Shown: in pieces, positions 23,916 to 32,417 of the stretch
How the letters are laid out: the number at the start of each line of letters is the position of its first letter
How positions within the stretch are numbered: the first letter of the stretch is position 1
DNA from: Frankia alni
GTDB taxonomy: Bacteria > Actinomycetota > Actinomycetes > Frankiales > Frankiaceae
Assembly (NCBI GenBank): GCA_026225295.1
Contig: JAMFSN010000249.1
Span: 1 to 37,377 of the forward strand
Length of the DNA: 37,377 nucleotides
Reading direction: 5' to 3'
Program-made: the position numbers and the translations under genes
The notes under the pieces: model-generated
Databases searched by the model: none
What the model was told of the DNA's origin: nothing
What the model saw: the letters and a program-made list of their open reading frames with translations, nothing else

Positions 23916-24853
23916 CCGGCCGACCGGCCCGCGGTGCCCACGGTGGTCCCGGCGCCGCTCAGTCCGGCCAGGAAGCCGGTCAGCGGGGAGGACGGCGCGG
24001 CGTCGGTGGCCCCCCGGGACCGGCCCCGGCCGGCCAGGTGGCCGAGACGGCCGGCCACGGTGGCCAGGGCGAAGGCCCGGGCCATGGTGACCGGGTCGGC
24101 GGCGACCGCCACGGCCGTGTTGACCAGCACCGCGTCCGCGCCGATCTCCATGGCTTCGGCGGCGTCGGACGGCACCCCGATACCGGCATCGACGACGACC
24201 GGGACCCCGGCCGCCGCGACGATCGCCTCGATCGCGTCCCGGGTCCGCAACCCCCGGTTGGAGCCGATCCAGCTGCCCAGCGGCATGACCGTCGCGCAGC
24301 CGGCCTCCTCCAGGCGCCGGGCCAGGATCGGGTCCGCCGAGCAGTACGGCAGCACGGTGAAGCCGTCCGCGACCAGCAGCTCGGCGCCCCGCAACGTCTC
24401 GATCGGGTCCGGCGCGAGGGTGCGGGGATCGGGGGTGACTTCCAATTTCACCAGTCCGGTACCGCATGCCGCGCGCCCGAGCCGGGCCAGCCGCAGCGCC
24501 TCATCGGCGGTGGCCGCCCCCGACGTGTTCGGCAGGAGGGTCACGCCGGGCGGGACGAAGTCGAGCACGTCCCCGTCCCCGGCCCGGGACAGGTCGACCC
24601 GCCGCAACGCGACCGTGACGATCTGGGCCCGCGACGCGATCAGGGCGGCGCGCATCAGCCGGTGGTCGGCGAACTTGCCGGTCCCCAGCAACAGCCGGCT
24701 GGTGAACAGGGCGCCCGCGATCCGCAACGGGTCGTCGTCGGTCAGCGGCAGATCGCCGGGTACCAGCTCGTCCCCGGGGCTGTGCACCGCGACCAGATCC
24801 GAGCTGGGTGTACTCGTGCTGGTCGGTGGCGCCTGAGCATTGCCGGACGTCAT
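23912..24853 (-). CDS. thiG: thiazole synthase ThiG
   Basis: 313 residues from ATG 24853, with GGGGAGG upstream that is also the end of the riboswitch. ThiG barrel: SRLLLGTGK (52-60), the Schiff-base lysine in VKLEV (K136), [18 protein letters not shown] and [10 protein letters not shown] with VLVNTAVA. It is about 50 residues longer than usual, with a polar 40-residue N-terminal tail and a Gly/Ala-rich C-terminal tail. The loop normally reading GAPIGSG is GSWIGSNRG (193-201), a departure near the phosphate site. It makes thiazole phosphate from DXP, dehydroglycine and ThiS thiocarboxylate. Confidence 0.88.
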   Translation of the reverse strand: MTSGNAQAPPTSTSTPSSDLVAVHSPGDELVPGDLPLTDDDPLRIAGALFTSRLLLGTGKFADHRLMRAALIASRAQIVTVALRRVDLSRAGDGDVLDFVPPGVTLLPNTSGAATADEALRLARLGRAACGTGLVKLEVTPDPRTLAPDPIETLRGAELLVADGFTVLPYCSADPILARRLEEAGCATVMPLGSWIGSNRGLRTRDAIEAIVAAAGVPVVVDAGIGVPSDAAEAMEIGADAVLVNTAVAVAADPVTMARAFALATVAGRLGHLAGRGRSRGATDAAPSSPLTGFLAGLSGAGTTVGTAGRSAG

Positions 24854-24855
24854 TT

Positions 24856-24950
24856 CGCCTCCCCACGCGCGCATGATCGCGATCGGGTCTGCGGGTCGCC
24901 GACGGCTGGGTGGCCGGCCTCTCAGCCCGCGTCCGCGGGCTCCCCGGTAC
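24856..24950 (-). promoter_or_regulatory. TPP riboswitch (THI element)
   Basis: Read leftward from 24950: GGGGAGCCC pairs with GGGCTGAGAGG, giving the conserved CUGAGA. A variable stem follows, then ACCCGCAGACCCGAUC and GAUCAUGCGCGCGUGGGGA, matching the conserved ACCUGAUC...UAAUGCC.GCG.AGGGA core. The final GGGGAGG doubles as the Shine-Dalgarno of thiG, only four bases from its ATG. Ligand binding would therefore hide the ribosome site, which is translational control. The assignment follows the known THI consensus; the mechanism is inference. Confidence 0.85.
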
Positions 24951-25063
24951 TCGTCCGGGCAATCCTACGTGGCTCCGGGCGCCGGCCGGGCCGTTCGACC
25001 CGCCTGACCAGTATTACTCCGCGCCACCAGTAGCCAAGTTGTGGTCACACAGAGTAAGACTCA

Positions 25064-25090
25064 CTCTCAGTAGGTAGTCACTACTGAGAG
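25064..25090 (+). promoter_or_regulatory. hairpin covering the ribosome site of the LysM gene
   Basis: Perfect 10-bp inverted repeat (25064-25073 with 25081-25090), 7-base loop. The right arm runs into the Shine-Dalgarno GAGAGGA (25086-25092), six bases before ATG 25098. It could hide the ribosome site in RNA or act as a DNA operator. Confidence 0.5.
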
Positions 25091-25097
25091 GAATCGA

Positions 25098-25949
25098 ATG
25101 TCGCGTTTCCCCGCTCGGCGCGGTGCTGTCCTGCTGGCCGTTCCCCTGCTCGGAGCCCTGCTGGCCACCTCGGCCGCGCCGGGGTGGGTGCCGTACCACG
25201 TCAAGTGGGGCGACAGCCTGTGGAGCCTGGCCAGTTCGCACGGGACGACGGTGGCCGCCATCCAGCGGGCGAACGGCCTGGCCGGCGACACGATCTACGC
25301 CGGTGGGGTGCTCTCGTTGCCGGGCGCCGGCGCACTGGCCCTGACCGGCTCCCCGGGGTGCACCGGGCCGAGCGTGGCGATCCGGCGGGGCGACAACGCC
25401 ACTCGGATAGCCGAACGCAACGGGGTCAGCCTCGCGGCCCTGGCCCGGGCCAACGGGCTGACCGGCGGCATGAAGATCCTGGCCGGTCAGCGGCTCGTCA
25501 TCCCGACCCGGGCCGGATCGTGCGGCTCCGGCTCCGGCACGGCCAACGGGGTCGGCCGCTCGGACGCGGCGACCGTGCGGGCCATGATCCGGGCCACCGC
25601 CCTGCGCGAAGGCGTCGATCCCTCGCTCGCGCTGGCCATCGGTTCGGTCGAGTCGGGTTTCAACCAGTCGGCGCTCAGTTCCACCGGAGCGGTCGGGGTC
25701 ATGCAGCTCATGCCGAAGACCGCGGCCTGGCTCGGCGGGATGATCGGTCGCCCGATCAACTCGCACTCGGTCACCGACAACATCACCGGCGGGGTGGTCT
25801 ACCTGCGCTACCTGCTCGACGCGGCGGACCGCCGGACGGCCATCGCCGGCTACTACCAGGGGCTCGACTCGGTCCGCCGGATCGGGATGTACACCGACAC
25901 CCGGCAGTACGTGGCGAAGGTGCTGAGCCGGCGCCCGGTCTACGCCTGA
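25098..25949 (+). CDS. secreted LysM lytic transglycosylase
   Basis: 283 residues from ATG 25098 with a good GAGAGGA site. Signal peptide (RRGAVLLAVPLLGALLATSAAP), LysM domain 1 at about 33-75 (YHVKWGDSLWSLA, GTTVAAIQRANGL), LysM domain 2 at about 93-136 (RRGDNATRIAERNGV, LAALARANGL). A short linker with a cysteine follows, then a goose-type/SLT transglycosylase domain from about 155. The catalytic glutamate is E185 in IGSVESGFNQ, followed by GAVGVMQLMPKTA. It binds and cleaves peptidoglycan outside the cell. Divergent from thiG. The hairpin at its start may control translation. Confidence 0.92.
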   Translation: MSRFPARRGAVLLAVPLLGALLATSAAPGWVPYHVKWGDSLWSLASSHGTTVAAIQRANGLAGDTIYAGGVLSLPGAGALALTGSPGCTGPSVAIRRGDNATRIAERNGVSLAALARANGLTGGMKILAGQRLVIPTRAGSCGSGSGTANGVGRSDAATVRAMIRATALREGVDPSLALAIGSVESGFNQSALSSTGAVGVMQLMPKTAAWLGGMIGRPINSHSVTDNITGGVVYLRYLLDAADRRTAIAGYYQGLDSVRRIGMYTDTRQYVAKVLSRRPVYA

Positions 25950-26088
25950 CCATTCCACGCGACCGGGCGTTCCTGCGGCCCGATCTCGGACCCGGGCCTG
26001 GTGGGCCCCGCTTCGGCGGCGGCGGGCCCGCCCGGGCGGGCCAACGCCGACGCACCCTGACGCGGCCGACAGTCCGCTTCCCAACTCC

Positions 26089-26116
26089 GGCAACTTTCCG
26101 GGCGCTCCATCGCGTC
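26089..26116 (+). promoter_or_regulatory. possible ECF-type promoter of the sigma gene
   Basis: GGCAAC (26089-26094) and CGTC (26113-26116), 18 bases apart, resemble the -35 and -10 of many ECF sigma promoters and sit about 70 bases before the sigma gene. The match is loose; autoregulation is only suggested. Confidence 0.25.
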
Positions 26117-26188
26117 AATGGTGGGCGGCGGTGCCGCGCCAACATGTCCCTTCGCCGGCTCTCGCGGCGGGACAGGAGGGAAACCGGA

Positions 26189-26743
26189 GTGGAAGACCAA
26201 TTCACGTGGTTCGTGCGCCACCGAGGGCCGGCGCTGCGCCGAACCGCCTACCTGCTGACCGGGGATGTCGGGCGGGCCGAGGATCTCGTGCAGACCGCGC
26301 TCGTCGCCTTATGGCTACGGCAGCGCCGGGTCGCCGGCCACGGCTGGGAAGCCTACGTGCGCCGGACCATGGTCAATACCTCGACGTCGTGGTGGCGGCG
26401 GCGTTCTTCGACCGAGCGGCCCACGGAAACCGTCCCGGAATCCCCCGCCGCGACCGGGTGGACCGACGCCGTCGGCGACCGCGCCGAGCTCTTCGACGCG
26501 CTGCGACACCTGTCCGCGCGCCAGCGCGCCGCCGTCGTGCTGCGCCACTACAACGATCTCAGCGAGGCGGACACCGCCCAGGCCATGGGCTGCTCCGTCG
26601 GCACCGTCAAAAGCCTCACGTCGCGCGGACTCGAGCGCCTCCGCCACGTTCTCGCGGCGACGTCCCCGCCCGCGGTCCCGCCGGCCCCGCTGCCCGCGGC
26701 CCCGCCCACCACCACGCCCCGGACCGCCAGGGAGTCGTCATGA
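26189..26743 (+). CDS. SigE-family RNA polymerase sigma-70 factor
   Basis: 184 residues from GTG 26189, chosen because AGGAGGG at 26175-26181 sits about eight bases upstream; ATG 26144 is in frame but lacks such a site. Region 2: FVRHRGPALRRTAYLLTGD and AEDLVQTALVALW. Region 4 (HTH): LSARQRAAVVLRHYNDLSEA and MGCSVGTVKSLTSRGLERLR. This is the short ECF-like SigE family common in actinomycetes. The C-terminal 30 residues are Pro/Ala-rich. Its stop overlaps the next ATG (ATGA), so the membrane protein is coupled and may be its regulator. Confidence 0.9.
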   Translation: MEDQFTWFVRHRGPALRRTAYLLTGDVGRAEDLVQTALVALWLRQRRVAGHGWEAYVRRTMVNTSTSWWRRRSSTERPTETVPESPAATGWTDAVGDRAELFDALRHLSARQRAAVVLRHYNDLSEADTAQAMGCSVGTVKSLTSRGLERLRHVLAATSPPAVPPAPLPAAPPTTTPRTARESS

Positions 26744-27579
26744 CCGACAGCGACACGACCACCCTCGACAACCTGTTGCGGGCCGTCGCCGACCGCCTGC
26801 CCGACAACCCGGCGCTGGCCGAGCAGGTGGTGGGCCGCGGCCTGCGCCGCCGCGCCCGCACGCGCGCCGTCGCGGTCGTCGCGGGCGTCGCCGTCGTGGC
26901 CGCGACGGCCGTCGCGCTGGTCGCGGTCAACCCGACCGCGCCAGGCCACTCCGGCGGGGTCAACCGCATCACGATCGACAACACTCCGCCGCCTGCTCAC
27001 CGGGCCCCGACGACGGCCGGAAAGCCGACCAGCCAGACGCCGACGCGGCCAGGGACCCGCGAGACGTTCGGCCGGCTGAGCTACACCCTCCCGCCGGGCT
27101 GGAAGGTGCTCCGCGACTACGCGCACGGCCCGCAGACGCTCGCCGGCAGCTCCATCGCCGCCGGTGAGGAAGTCTGCATCGGGCCGGGCCGGCAATCCGA
27201 CCAGGGCCCGTGCGCCGGCATCGAGCTCGACCGGGGTGGCTTCCCGGGGCGGGAGACGACGCAGTTCGTAGCCCACCAGCCCGGCGGCTGGTACGCCGGG
27301 ACCGGCGTGTCACCCTGCCCGGTCAACCCGACCGCCGGGGGCTTCAACGGCATGCAGATGGGTCCGGGGTCCCGCGGGCTCGAGCTGGGCCCGGTGGAGC
27401 AGGGCACCCGCCGACTGGGCGCCCTGACCTACGACTACGACCAGTGGCTCGGCCATTGCGACGACGGCTTCGCCTTCACGCCCCAGGCCTGGTCGCTGCC
27501 GGTGTCCGGGTACCGGATCCTCGACCTGCTCTCCCATCCCGGGACGGAGGCGCTACTGCGCGGCATCACGCTGCGATGA
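26740..27579 (+). CDS. single-pass membrane protein coupled to the sigma factor
   Basis: 279 residues from ATG 26740, overlapping the sigma stop. N-terminal 40 residues are cytoplasmic (LDNLLRAVADRLPDNPALAEQVV, then an Arg-rich patch). One membrane segment is at about 43-63 (AVVAGVAVVAATAVALVAV). A Thr/Pro-rich linker and a 190-residue outer domain with cysteines (VCIGPG, PCAGIE, SPCPVNP, HCDDGF) follow, perhaps two disulfides. The layout is that of an anti-sigma factor or membrane sensor, but I see no zinc-binding HxxxCxxC. A regulatory role is inferred only from the coupling. Confidence 0.75.
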   Translation: MTDSDTTTLDNLLRAVADRLPDNPALAEQVVGRGLRRRARTRAVAVVAGVAVVAATAVALVAVNPTAPGHSGGVNRITIDNTPPPAHRAPTTAGKPTSQTPTRPGTRETFGRLSYTLPPGWKVLRDYAHGPQTLAGSSIAAGEEVCIGPGRQSDQGPCAGIELDRGGFPGRETTQFVAHQPGGWYAGTGVSPCPVNPTAGGFNGMQMGPGSRGLELGPVEQGTRRLGALTYDYDQWLGHCDDGFAFTPQAWSLPVSGYRILDLLSHPGTEALLRGITLR

Positions 27580-27713
27580 CGAGTCGGACCAGGGCGGTCG
27601 GGGCGTCGACAACGTCCCGACCGCGCTCGTTCCCGACCGCCGTTCGGGCCGGTCCGCGGACGCGTGGAGGCTGGGTCCACCCGGGCGCACTTCGCGGCGG
27701 TCGGCGACAATCG

Positions 27714-27719
27714 TAAGCT
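27714..27719 (+). promoter_or_regulatory. -10 box of the PASTA kinase gene
   Basis: TAAGCT eight bases before GTG 27728, giving an almost leaderless message. No Shine-Dalgarno is visible. Confidence 0.45.
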
Positions 27720-27727
27720 CATTCATC

Positions 27728-29680
27728 GTGGACGCCATCGTGTCCGACCCGGTGGTCGGTCGCCTGCTGGACGGCCGCTACGCCGTGGCGGAACGGCTGG
27801 CGGTCGGCGGCATGGCCACCGTGTACGTCGCGCACGACAACCGGCTCGACCGCGAGGTCGCGCTGAAGGTCATGCACCCGGGCTACAGCCACGACCGCGA
27901 ATACGTGGCCCGTTTCTACCGGGAGGCCATGGCGGCCGCCCGGCTCAACTCACCGCACGTCGTATCGATCCTGGACCAGGGCACCGACGACGGCCCCGGT
28001 GGCCGGGTCGTCTACCTGGTGATGGAGCTGATCCGCGGACGAACCCTGCGCAAGCTGCTCAGCGAACGCGGCCCGCTGCCGGTCGGGCTCGCCTTCACGA
28101 TCATCGACCCGGTGGTCGCCGCGCTCGCCGCCGCCCACCGGGCCGGCATCATCCACCGCGACATCAAGCCGGAGAACATCCTGCTCGGCGACGACGGCCG
28201 GGTGAAGGTGGCCGACTTCGGGCTGGCCCGGCCGATGGCCAACGGCTCGCCGTCGCTGACCCAGGGCGTGCTGATGGGAACGGTCGGCTACCTGGCCCCC
28301 GAACAGCTCTCGACCGGCCACGCCGACCCCCGCAGCGACGTCTACGCGGCCGGGATCGTGCTGTTCGAGATGCTGACCGGCGAGACCCCCCACCCCGGTG
28401 ACACCCCGATCGCGGTCGCTTACCAGCATGTGAACGCCGACGTCCCGGCGCCGTCCTCGATCCGGCCCGGCATCAGCCCGGCGCTGGACCAGTTCGTGCT
28501 CGACGCGACGGCCCGCGATCCGCGGCGGCGGGCGGGCGACGGCACCGACATGCTCGACGAGCTCCACCAGCTGCACGACTCCGGCGCATTCGACGACGCC
28601 GGTGAGATCGAGGGGTCGGCCGCCGCCGCGGATCCGGGCCGGGGCGGCAGCACCGCCCTCATCCAGCGGACGTCCGAGTTCGACCGGTCGGGGCTCGAGA
28701 GCTACCGGCGGGCCCACTTCGGCGCGGCCGACGACCCGCCGCCGCCCGGCTCCTACCGGCGCGGCGACGGCGCGGGCGGCCGGCGCTGGCTGCCCGCCCT
28801 GATCGGCGTGGGGCTGGTGATCCTGCTGGTCGCCGGAATCCTGGCCTGGCGGGGCGGCGGGAGCAGCAAGGTCCGGGTGCCGTCGGTGGTCGGGCAGAAC
28901 CGGGTCGCGGCGACCCGGGCCCTGACCCAGGTCCACCTGGCGTCGTCGTTCGGCACGGCGGTCTACAGCGCGACGGTCGCGGCGGGCAACGTGGTCGCCC
29001 AGCGGCCGTCGGCCGCCGCCATGGCCAAGCCCGGGTCGACGGTCGTGATGGTGCTCAGCAAGGGCGCCGCGCCGGTGACCGTCCCGGACGTCAAGGGCCA
29101 GACCCAGGACGCCGCACGCACGATCCTGACCCGGTACCGGTTGGGGGTGGCCGGCACGAGGCAGCAGTACGACGCCACCGTGCCGGCGACCCGGGTGATC
29201 GGTACCGACCCGGCCACGGGCGGCCGCGTGGACGTCGGGTCCCAGGTCACGCTGATCATCTCAAACGGCCCGAGCCAGGTGACGGTGCCCACCGACCTCA
29301 TCGGCGAGGACTACGACACCGCCGCGCGGGAACTGACCGCCCTCGGGCTGACCCCCAACCGGCAGGACGTGGCCAGCAACGACGTCGACCAGGGGCAGGT
29401 CGCGCGGACCGGGCCGAACCCCGGCCAGAAGGTCAACGCCGGCGAGACCGTGACGCTGTTCGTCGCCAACGGCGACCTCAACATCTTCGGCAACGACGGC
29501 GGCGTCACCGTCCCGAACGACATCAAGGGCCAGGACGCCACCGACGCCCAGCACGAGCTACGCGACCTGGGACTCAAGGTCCGGATCATCGGTCCCAAGC
29601 ACGACACCGTGCGCGAACTGTCCCCCGGTGAGGGCAGCGCGGTCAACAAGGGTGACACGGTCACGCTCTTCTCTTTCTAG
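27728..29680 (+). CDS. pknL: PASTA-domain Ser/Thr protein kinase (PknL/PknB type)
   Basis: 650 residues from GTG 27728. Kinase domain: glycine loop LAVGGMATVY, catalytic K47 in VALKVM, HRDIKPEN (143-150), DFG 163-165, activation loop with GSPSLTQGVLMGTVGYLAPE up to about 191. The juxtamembrane linker is followed by one membrane segment (about 355-375). Four extracellular PASTA repeats follow, starting near 380, 446, 513 and 583, each opening with a VTVP- or VRVP-like strand. PASTA domains sense muropeptides or lipid II, linking cell-wall state to phosphorylation. Its place between the Rv2175c-like gene and class II DAHP synthase matches pknL, although M. tuberculosis PknL lacks PASTA repeats. 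PknB-like function is therefore possible. Confidence 0.9.
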   Translation: MDAIVSDPVVGRLLDGRYAVAERLAVGGMATVYVAHDNRLDREVALKVMHPGYSHDREYVARFYREAMAAARLNSPHVVSILDQGTDDGPGGRVVYLVMELIRGRTLRKLLSERGPLPVGLAFTIIDPVVAALAAAHRAGIIHRDIKPENILLGDDGRVKVADFGLARPMANGSPSLTQGVLMGTVGYLAPEQLSTGHADPRSDVYAAGIVLFEMLTGETPHPGDTPIAVAYQHVNADVPAPSSIRPGISPALDQFVLDATARDPRRRAGDGTDMLDELHQLHDSGAFDDAGEIEGSAAAADPGRGGSTALIQRTSEFDRSGLESYRRAHFGAADDPPPPGSYRRGDGAGGRRWLPALIGVGLVILLVAGILAWRGGGSSKVRVPSVVGQNRVAATRALTQVHLASSFGTAVYSATVAAGNVVAQRPSAAAMAKPGSTVVMVLSKGAAPVTVPDVKGQTQDAARTILTRYRLGVAGTRQQYDATVPATRVIGTDPATGGRVDVGSQVTLIISNGPSQVTVPTDLIGEDYDTAARELTALGLTPNRQDVASNDVDQGQVARTGPNPGQKVNAGETVTLFVANGDLNIFGNDGGVTVPNDIKGQDATDAQHELRDLGLKVRIIGPKHDTVRELSPGEGSAVNKGDTVTLFSF

Positions 29681-29697
29681 GGCGCCGTCCGGCGCCC
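29680..29697 (+). terminator. short hairpin at the kinase stop
   Basis: GGGCGCC (29680-29686) and GGCGCCC (29691-29697) with a 4-base loop begin at the last base of the kinase stop. No T-tract. Confidence 0.45.
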
Positions 29698-29863
29698 GGC
29701 CCGGTCCCTGGTGCCGGTCCCGGGTCGGCTCGTTCCCGTGACGGAAAGTCGCCGCCGAACCGCGCGTTGGCGCCGTCGGGCGGGTCCGGGCGGGCGACGA
29801 TGTGGTCGCCCCGCCGGGGTGTAGCTGGAAACCGATGCGCTGTCTCCCGTCCGGAGGTCATCG

Positions 29864-30412
29864 ATGCGCCTGCGACCGTCCGTTCCGTCCGCGCTCGCCC
29901 GCCGGGTCGCGACGCCCCTGGCCGCGGCGGCGGTGCTCGTCGCCGGCCCGGTGACCGCCGCCTCGGGGACGACCGGCCAGCCCTCCAGCCCGCCCAACCG
30001 CGCCGCCGTGCTCGCCGCCTGGACCCAGCCGACCGCGGCGAGCTACGCGGCCTGGACACGGGCCCGCGGCGACCAGCGGACCTGGGCGGCCTACCACTTC
30101 GACTGGAGCACCGACTACTGCACCGACAGCCCCGACCGGCCGCTCGGCTTCGACTTCTCGCTGGCCTGCGCCCGTCACGACTTCGGCCATCGCAACTACG
30201 CGGCCCTCGGCCAGTTCACGACGGCGACCAAGGCCCGGGTCGACACCGGCCTGTACGACGACCTGCTGGCCGTGTGCGGGCACTACGGGGCGTTCCGGGC
30301 GACGGTGTGCCGGAGCCTGGCGTTGACCTACTACGAGGTGGTCCGCACGGTCGGCCTGATCATCGAGACGAACGGGCCGACCCCCGCGCCGCCGGCCCCC
30401 GTCGCGCCCTGA
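29864..30412 (+). CDS. secreted prokaryotic phospholipase A2
   Basis: 182 residues from ATG 29864, with GGAGG seven bases upstream. Signal peptide: ARRVATPLAAAAVLVAGPVTA, cleavage near residue 33. The mature part carries YHFDWSTDYCTD and the catalytic pair H105-D106 in CARHDFGHRNY, the signature of bacterial/fungal PLA2. Further cysteines (VCGHYG, VCRSL) allow two disulfides. It would release fatty acid from the sn-2 position of phospholipids outside the cell. Length fits small secreted PLA2 enzymes. No partner gene is evident. Confidence 0.92.
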   Translation: MRLRPSVPSALARRVATPLAAAAVLVAGPVTAASGTTGQPSSPPNRAAVLAAWTQPTAASYAAWTRARGDQRTWAAYHFDWSTDYCTDSPDRPLGFDFSLACARHDFGHRNYAALGQFTTATKARVDTGLYDDLLAVCGHYGAFRATVCRSLALTYYEVVRTVGLIIETNGPTPAPPAPVAP

Positions 30413-30512
30413 GTCGCCGGTCCCGAGGTAACGCTCCCGCTGTGACATCCGCCTCGCTCGCGGGCGGGCCCGCGCGTCGCGAGCGAACGACGTCCGAGGC
30501 GACAATCCACGG

Positions 30513-32417
30513 GTGACGGAAATCTCCGCGGCCCCCAGCCCGCCGTACTCGGGCCGCACGGCGTGGGCCCGCAACCTCCAGACCCCGTTCCGGGAGTTCC
30601 TCCGGACCGAGACCGGCAGCGCGGCCGTCCTGTTGGCGGCGACGATCGCCGCGCTGGCCTGGATCAACATGGACGCGGTGTCCTACGAGCGGGTCTGGCA
30701 CGCTCAGCTGTCGATCCGGCTGGGCAGCGCGGACGTCTCCCAGGACCTGCGGCACTGGGTCAGCAGCGGCCTGATGACGTTCTTCTTCTTCGTCGTCGGC
30801 CTGGAGGCGCGACGGGAGTTCGACCTCGGTGAGCTGCGGGAACGCAGCCGGCTCACGCTGCCCCTGTTGGCCGGGGTGTACGGGATGGTCGTCCCGATCG
30901 CGATCTACCTGATCGCCAACGCCGGCCGGTCGTCCGCACACGGGTGGGGCGCGGCGATGTCGACCGACACCGCGTTCGCGCTCGGCATGCTGGCCCTGGT
31001 CGGCCCGCGTTTCCCCGAGCGCCTGCGTTCGTTCGTGCTCACCGTGGCCGTCGTCGACGACCTGGTGGCGCTGTGCGTCATCGCCGTCTTCTACAGCAAG
31101 GACGTCCGGCCCGGGCCGCTGTTCGTGGCGGCCGGGATCTTCCTGGCGACCTACCTGCTGCGGCGCACCGGCAGCCGCCAGGGCCTGGTCTACCTGCTGC
31201 TGGGCACCGCGACCTGGGTCGCGATGTTCAAGTCGGGCGTCGACCCGGTCGTCGTCGGCCTGGGGATGGGGCTGCTGACGTTGGCCTACGCGGCTCCGCG
31301 CACCGACCTGGAACGGGCGACCGATCTGTTCCGCCTGTTCCGCGAGCAACCCACACCGGAACTCGCGCGCGAGGCCCGGATCGGGGTGGCCACCGCGATC
31401 TCCCCCAACGAACGGCTCACTCAGCTTTATCACCCCTGGACCAGCTACGTCATCGTGCCGATCTTCGCGTTGTCGAACGCCGGCATCGTGATCAACGGAG
31501 GCTTCCTGGCCCGCGCCTACACCTCCCCGATCACCCTCGGCATCGTGATCGGCTACGTGGCCGGCAAGCCGATCGGGATCGCCGGCGGGGCCTGGGTGGT
31601 CAGCAGGCTGAGCCGGGGCCGCCTGCGGCCGCCGGTCGGCTGGGCGGCGGTGCTCGGGGCGGGCACGATCGCCGGCATCGGGTTCACCGTCTCGCTGCTG
31701 ATCTCCGGGCTGGCCTTCACCGGCGACGAGTTGGAGGAGGCCAAGCTCGGGGTGCTGACCGCGGCGCTGGTGGCCTCCCTGGGTACCTGGGTGCTGTTCC
31801 AGGGGACGGCGCTGCTGCCCAACCGGTTGCAGTTCCGGGCCCTGGTCGGGAACGCGACGACGCTCGAGGACCTGGTCGTCGCGGTCGACCCGGACCGCGA
31901 CCACATCCGGGGCGCGCAGGACGCCCTCGTGACGCTGGTCGAGTACGGCGATTTCGAGTGCCCGTACTGCGGCCAGGCCGAGCCGGTGCTGCGCGAGCTG
32001 CTGGCCGGGCACGGCGACGTCCGCTACGTGTGGCGCAACCTCCCGCTGTCCGATGTGCACCCGCACGCCCAGATCGCCGCCGAGGCGGCGGAGGTCGCGG
32101 GCGATCAGGGCCAGTTCTGGGAGATGCACGACCTGCTCTTCCGGCACCAGGACGCGCTGCAGCCCAAGGAGCTGGTCGGCTACGCCGACCAGCTCGGTCT
32201 GGACGGCCCGGCGTTCCGCGAGGCCGTCCGGCGCCGGACCGCGGCCGCCCGGGTGGCGGAGGACGTCGACTCGGCCGACCTCAGCAACGTCTCGGGCACC
32301 CCGACGTTCTTCATCAACGGGCGCCGCCACTACGGCGCCTACGACATCGCGACCCTGTCCGAAGCCGTGCGGGCCGCGAAGATCCGCGCCTACGTGGACA
32401 GCGACCGGATCTCCTGA
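30513..32417 (+). CDS. nhaA: NhaA Na+/H+ antiporter fused to a DsbA-like thioredoxin domain
   Basis: 634 residues from GTG 30513. Residues 20-420 are NhaA with about 12 membrane segments. The ion-binding aspartate pair is at 182-183 in VAVVDDLVAL, and FFFFVVGLEARREF and GIGFTVSLLIS are typical. From about 460 a DsbA/thioredoxin-like domain follows, with the redox motif CPYC (483-486) in YGDFECPYCGQAEP and the cis-Pro loop VSGTPTFFING. This fusion is known in actinomycetes, where the thioredoxin part is thought to guard or sense redox state. The side of the membrane on which it acts is not settled by sequence. Exchange of Na+ for H+ is the family reaction. Confidence 0.93.
   Translation: MTEISAAPSPPYSGRTAWARNLQTPFREFLRTETGSAAVLLAATIAALAWINMDAVSYERVWHAQLSIRLGSADVSQDLRHWVSSGLMTFFFFVVGLEARREFDLGELRERSRLTLPLLAGVYGMVVPIAIYLIANAGRSSAHGWGAAMSTDTAFALGMLALVGPRFPERLRSFVLTVAVVDDLVALCVIAVFYSKDVRPGPLFVAAGIFLATYLLRRTGSRQGLVYLLLGTATWVAMFKSGVDPVVVGLGMGLLTLAYAAPRTDLERATDLFRLFREQPTPELAREARIGVATAISPNERLTQLYHPWTSYVIVPIFALSNAGIVINGGFLARAYTSPITLGIVIGYVAGKPIGIAGGAWVVSRLSRGRLRPPVGWAAVLGAGTIAGIGFTVSLLISGLAFTGDELEEAKLGVLTAALVASLGTWVLFQGTALLPNRLQFRALVGNATTLEDLVVAVDPDRDHIRGAQDALVTLVEYGDFECPYCGQAEPVLRELLAGHGDVRYVWRNLPLSDVHPHAQIAAEAAEVAGDQGQFWEMHDLLFRHQDALQPKELVGYADQLGLDGPAFREAVRRRTAAARVAEDVDSADLSNVSGTPTFFINGRRHYGAYDIATLSEAVRAAKIRAYVDSDRIS

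Noticed and set aside
24975-25010. GTTCGACCC resembling a tRNA T-loop
   Set aside because: The flanking bases do not form a T stem and no acceptor or anticodon stem can be drawn.
29827-29851. GGAAAC-N15-CGTC before the phospholipase gene as an ECF promoter
   Set aside because: The transcript would begin inside or after the Shine-Dalgarno GGAGG; the match is probably chance.
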